A stretch of 23,388 nucleotides of DNA, taken from Thermus_A sp040290245. GTDB lineage: Bacteria; Deinococcota; Deinococci; Deinococcales; Thermaceae. Position numbers and translations under genes: made by a program. The notes beneath the pieces were generated by a model that saw only the letters and a list, made by a program, of their open reading frames with translations, ran no database searches and had not been told where the DNA came from. The stretch covers positions 1 through 23,388 of the forward strand of contig NZ_PSMQ01000024.1 of NCBI RefSeq assembly GCF_040290245.1, written 5' to 3'. Below, in pieces: positions 8,706-14,826 of this stretch (position 1 is the first letter of the stretch; every line of letters starts with the position of its first letter).

Positions 8706-8728
8706 CCAGGCTAGCCTACAATAAAGGC
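8706..8728. promoter_or_regulatory. 23-bp divergent leaderless promoter between AidB-type gene and pxpBC
   Basis: The two start codons face away from each other across only 23 bases. On the plus strand TACAAT (8717-8722, 5 of 6 matches) ends 6 nt before GTG 8729. On the minus strand TAGGCT (plus coordinates 8713-8718) ends 7 nt before ATG 8705. The two -10 hexamers share 2 bases, so both polymerases could not bind at once. Neither gene has a Shine-Dalgarno inside this gap. Confidence 0.5.
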
Positions 8729-10222
8729 GTGCACCAGGGGGTCTACCTGCGCTTCCCAGGGGGGTTGGAGGAGGCCAATCGAAGGGCCCTGGCCCTGGCC
8801 AAGGCCCTTTTGGACAACCCCCCCAGGGGGCTTTTGGACGTGATCCCCGCGTACACGAGCCTGTACCTCGAGTTCACCGACCCCCTCCGGAAGGCCGCTT
8901 TACGCCGCCACCTCGCCCGCCTCGAGGCGGCCCCCCTTGGGGAGGGGAAAGAGGTGGAGATCCCGGTCCTCTACAGCGGGGAGGATCTGGAGGAGGTGGC
9001 CCTCGAGGCCGGCCTCTCCCCCGAGGAGGTCATCCGCCTGCACGCCGCCCCTTTGTACCGGGTCTACGCCCTCGGCTTCACCCCCGGCTTTCCCTTCATG
9101 GGCGGGGTCGACCCCCGGCTCCGCCTTCCCCGGAAACCCCAGCCCCGCCCCCGGGTCCCCGCCCACTCCGTGGCCATCGCCGGCTTCCAGACGGGGATCT
9201 ATCCTTTGCCCTCCCCGGGGGGGTGGCGGCTTCTGGGCCGGGCGTTGGTGGCGGTCTACGATCCCCATCGGCCGGAGCCCTTCCTCCTTGGGCCCAACGA
9301 CCGGGTCCGCTTCCGCCCGGCCCAGGGCCTCCCTCCGGCTGAGCCAAAGCCCCTGGACCTCCTTCCCGAGGCCCCCCGCCACCCCGCGTTGAGGGTGGAG
9401 GAGGCCGGGTTTTTGAGCCTGGTGGTGGACACGGGCCGGTTCCTCTCGGGGCACCTGGGCCTGGCCCGCTCCGGCGCCCTGGACCAGCGTTCCGCCCGGC
9501 GGGCGAACGCCCTGGTGGGAAACCCCCCTGGGGCCCCCCTTCTGGAGCTCACCCTTACCGGTCCCGTCCTCACCGCCCTGACGGATCTGGTCCTGGGGTT
9601 TGCCGGCTACGGGATGCTTCCTTTGGTGGGGAATGAACCCCTCCCGCCTGGGCGGAGCTTTCTTCTAAGAAGGGGCCAGACCCTTCGCTTCAAGCCCCTT
9701 AAGGAGGGGGTACGGGGGTATCTGGCGGTGGCCGGTGGGATAGAGGCGCGGCGCTTTTTAGGGAGCGCCTCCCCGGACCTCAGGGGCCTGATCGGGAGGC
9801 CCCTGAGGGCAGGGGATGTTTTGGGGGTGGAAAACCCCCGCCCCGTGCGGCCCGGGTATGCCCTTTCCCAGCCCCCCTTGCCCCCCTTCCGCATCCGCCT
9901 TTTAAAAGGCCCCCAGGCCTCCCTCGAGGCCCTTCGAGCCCTTGCCTCTGCACCCTTTACCCTGGTCCAGGGGGACCGGGTGGGCCTTCGGCTTCTGGGC
10001 CCGCCCGTACCGGGGGGGGAGGGGGTGAGCGAGGCCACCCCCCTGGGGGGGATCCAGGTTCCCCCCAGGGGGGAGCCCATCGTCCTCATGAACGACAAGG
10101 GAAGCCTTGGAGGGTACGCCAAGCCCGCCCTCGTCCACCCCCAGGACCTGTGGCTTCTGGCCCAGGTGCGGGTGGGGGAAGAGGTAAGGTTTGTCCTTGA
10201 CCGCCCTGGGCGAGGGGTGTAA
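8729..10222 (+). CDS. pxpBC: Fused 5-oxoprolinase subunits B and C (PxpB-PxpC; KipI-KipA/allophanate-hydrolase-subunit type)
   Basis: One 497-residue chain carries both remaining 5-oxoprolinase subunits. Residues about 1-200 are PxpB/KipI, with GFTPGFPFMGG and VAIAGFQTGIYPLPSPGGW. A proline-rich linker of about 20 residues follows. Residues about 220-497 are PxpC/KipA, with VVDTGRFLSGHLGLARSGALDQ, GYLAVAGGIE and the C-terminal GEPIVLMNDKGSLGGYAKPA. Separate PxpB and PxpC are about 220 and 310 residues in E. coli. The start is taken as GTG 8729, because the frame upstream overlaps the divergent AidB-type gene and a -10-like TACAAT ends 6 nt before this GTG. PxpA lies 5.7 kb upstream, with unrelated genes in between. 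The stop codon TAA lies inside the copZ promoter's -10 element. Confidence 0.92.
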   Translation: MHQGVYLRFPGGLEEANRRALALAKALLDNPPRGLLDVIPAYTSLYLEFTDPLRKAALRRHLARLEAAPLGEGKEVEIPVLYSGEDLEEVALEAGLSPEEVIRLHAAPLYRVYALGFTPGFPFMGGVDPRLRLPRKPQPRPRVPAHSVAIAGFQTGIYPLPSPGGWRLLGRALVAVYDPHRPEPFLLGPNDRVRFRPAQGLPPAEPKPLDLLPEAPRHPALRVEEAGFLSLVVDTGRFLSGHLGLARSGALDQRSARRANALVGNPPGAPLLELTLTGPVLTALTDLVLGFAGYGMLPLVGNEPLPPGRSFLLRRGQTLRFKPLKEGVRGYLAVAGGIEARRFLGSASPDLRGLIGRPLRAGDVLGVENPRPVRPGYALSQPPLPPFRIRLLKGPQASLEALRALASAPFTLVQGDRVGLRLLGPPVPGGEGVSEATPLGGIQVPPRGEPIVLMNDKGSLGGYAKPALVHPQDLWLLAQVRVGEEVRFVLDRPGRGV

Positions 10223-10225
10223 GAT
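10197..10225 (+). promoter_or_regulatory. Sigma-70-type promoter of copZ-csoR
   Basis: TTGACC (10197-10202) and TAAGAT (10220-10225) are separated by exactly 17 bases and match the consensus -35 and -10 hexamers well, 5 of 6 and 4 of 6. Transcription should begin near 10232, at the edge of the CsoR-type operator. The promoter lies over the last codons and the stop codon of pxpBC. Confidence 0.78.
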
Positions 10226-10232
10226 GACGGTG

Positions 10233-10257
10233 TACCCTCCCCAGGGGGGGAGGGATA
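10233..10257 (+). promoter_or_regulatory. CsoR-type operator (pseudo-inverted repeat with G tract)
   Basis: TACCCTCCCC is followed by a G-rich centre and GGGGAGGGATA, giving a near-perfect inverted repeat with a C-tract/G-tract core. This is the shape of known CsoR/RcnR-family operators. It begins at the predicted transcription start, 7 bases after the -10 hexamer, so a bound repressor would block initiation or escape. It lies directly before copZ-csoR, which fits autoregulation relieved by Cu(I). Confidence 0.75.
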
Positions 10258-10269
10258 GGGAGGTGGAGG

Positions 10270-10473
10270 ATGGTTCGTCTGCATGTGGAAGGCATGACCT
10301 GCGCCCACTGTGTGATGGCGGTGAAGAAGGCCCTTTTGAAGGTCTCTGGTGTGAAGGATGTCCAGGTCGATCTGGACCGGAAAGAGGCCGTGGTGGACGG
10401 GGAGGTGGACCCCGACCTTCTCATCCGGGCGGTGGAGGAGGAGGGGTACAGGGCCTCGGTGAAGCATGCCTAG
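10270..10473 (+). CDS. copZ: CopZ-like copper chaperone (single HMA domain)
   Basis: A 67-residue heavy-metal-associated domain with the metal-binding loop GMTCAHC (C11, C14) and ferredoxin-like beta-alpha-beta-beta-alpha-beta length. CopZ binds Cu(I) between the two cysteines and passes it to a CopA ATPase and to the CsoR repressor in the cytosol. The start ATG 10270 has GGGAGG 6 nt upstream (10258-10263). It is the first gene after a strong promoter and a CsoR-type operator, and overlaps csoR by 8 bases. No copA follows, unlike the copZ-csoR-copA order described for Thermus thermophilus. His13 between the two cysteines is common in this family. Confidence 0.93.
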   Translation: MVRLHVEGMTCAHCVMAVKKALLKVSGVKDVQVDLDRKEAVVDGEVDPDLLIRAVEEEGYRASVKHA

Positions 10474-10747
10474 ACACCTGCATCTGGATCCTAGGGTCCG
10501 CGAGGAGGCGAAAAGGCGCCTCCTCGCGGTCCGGGGACATGTGGAGGGGCTTCTCAGGATGCTCGAGGACGAGGGCGTGTACTGCGTGGATGTCCTAAAG
10601 CAGATCAAGGCCGTCCAGGGAGCCCTGGACCGGGTGGGGGAGATGGTTTTGAAGTCCCACCTCAGGGAGCACGTGGCCACCGCCCAAACGCGGGGGGATG
10701 TGGACGAGATCGTAGAGGAGCTGATGGAAGCGCTCAAATACCGCTAG
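10466..10747 (+). CDS. csoR: CsoR-family copper-sensing repressor with C-H-H metal site
   Basis: A 93-residue, all-helical DUF156 repressor. The metal ligands are C40, H65 and H69 (in GVYCVDVLKQI and VLKSHLREH). This is the C-H-H variant reported for the Thermus protein rather than the C-H-C of Mycobacterium. CsoR tetramers bind GC-rich operators and release when Cu(I) or other metals bind. Conserved DNA-contact features such as RLLAVRGHVEGL and a basic helix are present. The ATG lies inside the last codons of copZ (10466-10468 against the copZ stop at 10471-10473), so translation is probably coupled; no own Shine-Dalgarno is seen. It should repress its own operon through the site at 10233-10257. 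Confidence 0.93.
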   Translation: MPRHLHLDPRVREEAKRRLLAVRGHVEGLLRMLEDEGVYCVDVLKQIKAVQGALDRVGEMVLKSHLREHVATAQTRGDVDEIVEELMEALKYR

Positions 10748-10774
10748 GGGGCTTGGCCGGGCTAAGATTGCCGA

Positions 10775-10795
10775 TTCCTTTCGTTCCGAAAGGAA
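10775..10795. promoter_or_regulatory. Perfect 9-bp palindrome upstream of bacterioferritin gene
   Basis: TTCCTTTCG, a 3-base spacer TTC, then CGAAAGGAA form a perfect 9+9 inverted repeat. Its centre is about 50 bases before the predicted bfr transcription start, and it is not followed by a T run on either strand, so a regulator-binding site is more likely than a terminator. It does not look like a Fur box. The regulator is unknown. Confidence 0.5.
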
Positions 10796-10822
10796 GGAGC
10801 CCCTGTCCTGCCCGGGAGGGCG

Positions 10823-10828
10823 TAGAAT
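10823..10828 (+). promoter_or_regulatory. -10 element TAGAAT of bacterioferritin promoter
   Basis: TAGAAT matches TATAAT in 5 of 6 positions. Transcription from about 10835 would give a leader of roughly 10 bases beginning inside the Shine-Dalgarno AGGAGG (10834-10839), which sits 5 nt before ATG 10845. There is no recognisable -35 (10800-10805 is C-rich), so an activator may be required. Confidence 0.5.
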
Positions 10829-10844
10829 ATCCGAGGAGGGTTGC

Positions 10845-11309
10845 ATGAAAGGAAGCCCCGAGGTCATCCAGGCCCTGAACGACCGGCTCTCTGAGGAACT
10901 CGCCGCAATTTTGCAGTACATGGTCCATGCGGAGATGGCGGAGAACTGGGGGTACACCAAGCTCGCCCAGGCCTTCAAGGCCCACGCGATGACGGAGATG
11001 CGCCATGCGGAAAAACACATTGAGCGCATCCTCTTCCTGGAGGGCCTGCCCGAGGTGAGCCGGATAGGGGAGATCCGGATCGGCAAAAGCGTGGAAGAGA
11101 TGATCTTAAACGACTACGAAGGGGAGCTCCAGGCGGTCAGGGGCTACAACGAGACGATGAACCTGGCCCAGTCCCTGGGGGACAACGGCACCCGGGACAC
11201 CGCTGGCGAAATCCTGAAGGACGAGGAGGCCCACGTGAACTGGCTCGAGGAGCAGAGGGACCTCATGAGCCAGATGGGCCTTCCCACTTACCTTCTCACC
11301 CTCCGCTAA
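10845..11309 (+). CDS. bfr: Bacterioferritin
   Basis: A 154-residue four-helix ferritin that aligns without gaps at its key residues to E. coli Bfr numbering. The di-iron ferroxidase ligands E18, E51, H54, E94, E127 and H130 are all present, as is Y25. M52, the axial haem ligand at the dimer interface, is retained. It should assemble into a 24-mer that stores iron and detoxifies Fe(II) and peroxide in the cytosol. AGGAGG 5 nt before the ATG sets the start. It has its own promoter after the copper genes. Its 3' end overlaps the convergent HxlR gene by 14 bases. Proximity to copZ-csoR suggests metal or oxidative-stress themes, but a shared transcript is not shown. Confidence 0.95.
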   Translation: MKGSPEVIQALNDRLSEELAAILQYMVHAEMAENWGYTKLAQAFKAHAMTEMRHAEKHIERILFLEGLPEVSRIGEIRIGKSVEEMILNDYEGELQAVRGYNETMNLAQSLGDNGTRDTAGEILKDEEAHVNWLEEQRDLMSQMGLPTYLLTLR

Positions 11310-11628
11310 CCGGGGCTTTGAGGTGCTTCCGGGCCCAGCGGTCAATGGCCTGGATCACCTCCTCGAACTCCCGGCCTGCGGGGGTTAGCCGGTAACGGGT
11401 CCGGGGGGGCATGTGGGACTCCACCCGCTTTTCCACCAGGCCCAGGGCGACGAGCTGTTCCAGGCGCTGGCTTAAGGTGGCGGGGTTCACCCCCCCCACG
11501 GCCCGAGAGAGTTCGTTAAACCCCTTTTCCCCTCCCAGTAGGGCCCGAATGATGTGGAGGACCCACTTTTCCTGGAGGAGATTCAGGGCAAAGTAGACCG
11601 GGCAAAAGCTTTCCTCCCGCACGTCCAT
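11296..11628 (-). CDS. HxlR-family (MarR/DUF24) winged-helix regulator with one N-terminal cysteine
   Basis: A 110-residue HxlR-type DNA-binding protein with the family pattern CPVYFALNLLQEKWVLHIIRALL, then FNELSRAV, TLSQRLEQLVALGLVEKR, a wing with PPRTRYRLTPAG and a C-terminal dimer helix. Its only cysteine, C9, sits where YodB, HypR and CatR of Bacillus carry the cysteine that senses quinones, aldehydes or disulfide stress. It lies 11 bases after livF on the same strand, with AGGGAAG before ATG 11628, so it is probably the last gene of the transporter unit. Its end overlaps bfr tail-to-tail. Targets are unknown; local control of the unit is the simplest guess. Confidence 0.88.
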   Translation of the reverse strand: MDVREESFCPVYFALNLLQEKWVLHIIRALLGGEKGFNELSRAVGGVNPATLSQRLEQLVALGLVEKRVESHMPPRTRYRLTPAGREFEEVIQAIDRWARKHLKAPVSGG

Positions 11629-11639
11629 CTTCCCTCAGT

Positions 11640-12361
11640 CTAGCACTTCGAAGGGCCTTCCAGGGTGAGGTAGGCTTCCCGCACCCTGGGGTCCTCCTTG
11701 AGCGCGCTGGCCCCTCCCTCCAGCACGATATGGCCGTACTCCATCACGTAGCCCCGGTCGGCGATCTCGAGGGAGAGGGCAAGGTTCTGCTCCACCAGCA
11801 AGACGCCCACCCCCTGTTCCTTGATCCTCCTTAAGGAGAGGAGGACCTCCTCGGCAAGCTTGGGCGACAGGCCCAAGGAGGGCTCATCCACGAGAAGAAT
11901 CCTGGGCTGGCCCATCAGGGCCCGGCCGATGGCCAGCATCTGCTGCTCTCCCCCCGAGAGGGTACCCGCCGCCTGCTGACTTCTTTCCGCAAGCCGGGGG
12001 AAGAGGGCATAGACCTTTTCCAGGTTCTCTTTGTGCCGCTCCCAGGCCAAGAAGGCTGCCCCAAGGAGGAGGTTCTCTTCCACGCTCATCAGGGGAAAGA
12101 GCTGGCGCCCCTCCGGAACATGCCCCAGGCCGAGCCGTGCCCTTTGGGCCGGGGAAAGGGGCTTGAGGTCCTGACCGTTTAGCCAGATCCCCCCCGCCAG
12201 GGGCGAATGAGGCCGGAAAGCGCCCGGAGGAAGGTGGTTTTCCCTGCTCCGTTCGCCCCCAGGAGGGCTACGAGCTCCCCAGTGGCCACCTCCAGGTCCA
12301 CGCCGAAGAGGACCTGGGCTTTGCCGTACCCGGCTTCGATCCCCTCCGCCACCAGCTTCAT
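11640..12361 (-). pseudogene. livF: livF-type HAAT ABC transporter ATPase, split by a frameshift
   Basis: The gene is read in two frames. ATG 12361 starts a 60-residue piece with Walker A GANGAGKTT that runs into a stop at 12179-12181. The rest of LivF continues in another frame through WLNGQDLKPLSPAQRARLGLGHVPEGRQLFPLMSVEENLL in spirit, with signature LSGGEQQ and Walker B ILLVDEPSLGLSP, to TAG at 11640-11642. The break lies at seven C on the plus strand (12189-12195). Adding one base there restores RPWRGGIWLNG, the expected P-x-x-G-x-I pattern, and gives a normal 240-residue protein. It may be a sequencing error, a real knockout, or a slippage site. All other genes of the transporter are intact. 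ATG overlaps the livG stop by 4 bases. Confidence 0.85.
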
Positions 12362-13080
12362 GCCGACCTCCCTAGGTAGGCCTCCCGTACCCGGGGGTCC
12401 AGGGCTACTTCCTCGTAGCGGCCTCTAGCGATGACCTCCCCGTAGTCCAACACCACCACCCGGTCGGCCAGGGCCCGGACCACGGGCATCAGGTGTTCGA
12501 TGAAGAGGATGCTGACCCCGCTGTCCCGGATCCGCCTCAAGACCTCCACGGCTTCACGGGCCTCCTTGGGCCTGAGGCCCGCCATCACCTCGTCCAAAAG
12601 GAGGAGGCAGGGCCGGGTGGCCAAGGCCCGGGCAAGCTCCAGACGTTTTTCCTCCAAAAGGGTAAGCTCCTTCGCAAGTCGCCGGGCCTGGTGGGTGAGG
12701 CCCGTGAGCTCCAAAACCTCCTCCACCACCCGCTTTGCCTCCTTTTTGGAGGTGTCGGGCTTTCCGAAGAGGGCCCCCACCAGCACGTTGTCCCAGACGG
12801 TCATCTCTGGAAAGGGGGTTGGGATCTGGAAGGCCCGGCCCAGCCCTCGCCAGGTCCGGGCCTCCGGGGGAAGGTGCGTAATCTCCTCTCCCTGGAAGAG
12901 GATCCGTCCTCCATCCGGCCGGAGAAGTCCCGAAAGGAGGTTCAAAAGGGTGCTCTTCCCCGCTCCATTGGGTCCGATGATCGCTAGGATCTCCCTTTCC
13001 CCGACCTCCAGGCTGACCTGGTTGACCGCCAGGAGGCCCCCGAACCGCTTGGTAAGGTTTTCCACCTCAATCAGCGCCAC
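12358..13080 (-). CDS. livG: LivG-type HAAT ABC transporter ATPase
   Basis: A 240-residue ATP-binding subunit with Walker A GPNGAGKST, LivG-typical GRAFQIPTPFPEMTV, Walker B LLLLDEVMAGL and H-loop IEHLM. The signature is the degenerate LTLLEEKRLELARAL rather than LSGGQ, a form seen in some LivG-like subfamilies. With LivF it powers the LivHM channel on the cytoplasmic face. I prefer GTG 13080 (ALIEVENLTKRFG follows), which has GGAGGA a few bases upstream, over the open extension to 13158, because the extra 26 residues are unlike the family. The start overlaps livM by 14 bases; the stop overlaps the livF start by 4. Confidence 0.92.
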   Translation of the reverse strand: MALIEVENLTKRFGGLLAVNQVSLEVGEREILAIIGPNGAGKSTLLNLLSGLLRPDGGRILFQGEEITHLPPEARTWRGLGRAFQIPTPFPEMTVWDNVLVGALFGKPDTSKKEAKRVVEEVLELTGLTHQARRLAKELTLLEEKRLELARALATRPCLLLLDEVMAGLRPKEAREAVEVLRRIRDSGVSILFIEHLMPVVRALADRVVVLDYGEVIARGRYEEVALDPRVREAYLGRSA

Positions 13081-13969
13081 GCCGTCCTCCAAAAAGCCCC
13101 ACCAGACCCCGGGGCAGGAACAGAATGGCCAGGATGAGGAGGGCCCCATAGGCCACAAGGTATCCCTCCCCGACCCGGAGCCTTAGCCAGGACTCGAGGC
13201 CCACCAGCAGGAAGCCTCCCAAAAGGGGACCCGAGGTGGTGTAAAGCCCCCCGAAGATGGGGATGACGAGGGCTTCCACTGCCCGCCCCAGCCCGAAGGC
13301 GTCGTAGGGGGTAAGGAAGAGGGTTTTGAAGGCGTAGACCCCTCCGGTTAGGCCAGCCAGTGCGCTGGAGAGAAGGAAGGAGACCAGCTTGACCCGGACC
13401 ACCGGGACTCCCAAAACCCGGGCTACCGCCTCCCCCTGCCGGGTGGCCGCCTGGGCGTAGGCCAGTCTGCTCCTCGCCAAGCCCAGGCTGATGGCCACCG
13501 CCAGGAGCAAGGCTGAAAAGGCCAGGTAGTACCCCCCGAGGGGTAGACCGGGAAAGGCCGGGGGCACGGGCAGGCCGATCGGCCCGCCTGTGAAGGGGGC
13601 CTTGAGGACCAGGGTCCGCATGACCTCGCTGAAGGCCAAGGTGGCGATGGCGAAGTAGATCCCTTGAAGCCGTAAGGTGGCGAGGCCCAGGACCAGGCTT
13701 GAGAGGCCGGCCACGGCCATCCCCACCCCCAGGGCGGGCAAGGGGCCGAGGGCCTTAGCGGTGAGGCCCGCGGCGTAAGCCCCTAGGCCAAAGAAGGCCC
13801 CGTGGGCAAGGGAGAGCTGGCCAGTTCGGGCCAGGAGGTCCCATGAAAGGGCTAAGGCGGTGATCAGGAAGGCGAACTGCGCGGTGTCTAGGAGGAAGGC
13901 CTGCCAGTCCCCAAGGGGCAGAAAGGGTAGGAGGGCAGAAAAGAGAAGAAGGCCTAGGATTTCCTTCAC
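13067..13969 (-). CDS. livM: LivM-type HAAT ABC transporter permease
   Basis: A roughly 300-residue integral membrane protein with eight or more hydrophobic segments. The family hallmark GQLSLAHGAFFGLGAYAAGL is near the N-terminus, and the EAA-like cytoplasmic loop region is around ARVLGVPVVRVKLVSFLLSSALAGLTGG. LivM pairs with LivH to form the inner-membrane channel for amino acids or, in related systems, carboxylic and aromatic acids or urea. GTG 13969 is chosen because it overlaps the livH stop as GTGA, matching the unit's coupling style. The longer frame to 14038 lies over livH and adds a non-family N-terminus. Substrate is set mainly by the binding protein and is not known. Confidence 0.92.
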   Translation of the reverse strand: MKEILGLLLFSALLPFLPLGDWQAFLLDTAQFAFLITALALSWDLLARTGQLSLAHGAFFGLGAYAAGLTAKALGPLPALGVGMAVAGLSSLVLGLATLRLQGIYFAIATLAFSEVMRTLVLKAPFTGGPIGLPVPPAFPGLPLGGYYLAFSALLLAVAISLGLARSRLAYAQAATRQGEAVARVLGVPVVRVKLVSFLLSSALAGLTGGVYAFKTLFLTPYDAFGLGRAVEALVIPIFGGLYTTSGPLLGGFLLVGLESWLRLRVGEGYLVAYGALLILAILFLPRGLVGLFGGRRGAD

Positions 13970-14826
13970 GCTTGACCCCTGTAGCTTCGGTAGAGGAGGC
14001 TTGAAAAGATGACGAGGAAGAAGACGGCCTCCACCCATCCCCCACCCCCGGGGAGGTAGGTGCTCACCGCCGCTTCGGCCCAGGCCAGCACCAGGGCCGC
14101 CCAGAGCACCCCGGTGAGATTGCCTAGGCCGGCCATCACCACGATGGCAAACGCCTTGAGCGTGTAGGCAAAGCCCACAGTGGGGCTGGCGTACAGCATT
14201 ACTGAAAGCATAACCCCCGCTACCCCGGCCAGGGCGGCTGAGAGGGCAAACGCTGAGAGATTGACCTGGTGGAGCTCGATCCCCAGAAGCCCAGGGGCCA
14301 GTCGGTTCTGGGCCACGGCCCGCATGGCCAGCCCGAGGCGGCTCCGCCTCAGAAAAAGGTGAAGCGAAGAGAGAAGGGTGCAGGAGAGCAAAAAAGCCCC
14401 CAGGGGTACCACGCCCAGGCTAAAGGGGCCTAGCTGGAGAGCGCTGCCCTGGTAAGGTGGAGCCACCACCCGGGTGTTGGCCCCAAAGAGGAGGAGGGCC
14501 AGGTTTTGCAGGAGCACTGAGAGGCCGAAGGTGAGGAGCATTTGGTTGAGCTCCGGGGCCAGAAGGACGGGCCGCAGAAGGCCATGGTAGACCAGCGCCC
14601 CCACCAAACAGGCGGCCAGGGCGGCCAGACCCAAGGAGACGAGAGGGTCAAGCCCACGGGTGGCGAAGAGGAGGTAGCTGGTGAAGGCCCCTATCATCAG
14701 AAACTCCCCGTGGGCGAAGTTCACGATCCCCACCACCCCCACGGAAAGGGCCAGGCCACTCGCCACCAGGGCGTAGACCCCGGCGGCGAGGGTCCCGTTC
14801 AGAAGGGTTTGCAGGAGGAGGTCCAT
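13966..14826 (-). CDS. livH: LivH-type HAAT ABC transporter permease
   Basis: A 286-residue integral membrane protein with about eight hydrophobic segments and the LivH hallmark GVVGIVNFAHGEFLMIGAF near residues 30-48. MRAVAQNRLAPGLLGIELHQVNLSAFALSAALAG in the second half is the ATPase-contacting loop region. It forms the membrane channel with LivM. The ATG at 14824-14826 shares its A with the TGA stop of the binding-protein gene (TGATG), so translation is probably by re-initiation. No own strong Shine-Dalgarno is evident. Length is normal (about 290). Confidence 0.93.
   Translation of the reverse strand: MDLLLQTLLNGTLAAGVYALVASGLALSVGVVGIVNFAHGEFLMIGAFTSYLLFATRGLDPLVSLGLAALAACLVGALVYHGLLRPVLLAPELNQMLLTFGLSVLLQNLALLLFGANTRVVAPPYQGSALQLGPFSLGVVPLGAFLLSCTLLSSLHLFLRRSRLGLAMRAVAQNRLAPGLLGIELHQVNLSAFALSAALAGVAGVMLSVMLYASPTVGFAYTLKAFAIVVMAGLGNLTGVLWAALVLAWAEAAVSTYLPGGGGWVEAVFFLVIFSSLLYRSYRGQA

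Noticed and set aside
9607..10737. 376-residue open frame on the minus strand across pxpBC, copZ and csoR
   Set aside because: Composition is Arg/Pro/Ser-rich and low in recognisable motifs, and it lies over three well-identified genes. Long antisense frames are expected at this G+C content.
10775..10795. Palindrome after csoR as a Rho-independent terminator
   Set aside because: It has a short A+T-containing stem and is followed by GGAGCCCC without a T run. Its position upstream of the bfr -10 fits an operator better.
11640..12089. Separate small gene starting at MSVEENLL
   Set aside because: The upstream bases in the same frame encode the missing middle of LivF back to the G7 tract, so this is the second part of the broken livF, not an independent gene.
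13080..13158. Longer LivG start at 13158
   Set aside because: The 26 added residues (Trp/Pro/Ser/Cys-rich) lie over livM and are unlike LivG N-termini. GTG 13080 has a Shine-Dalgarno.
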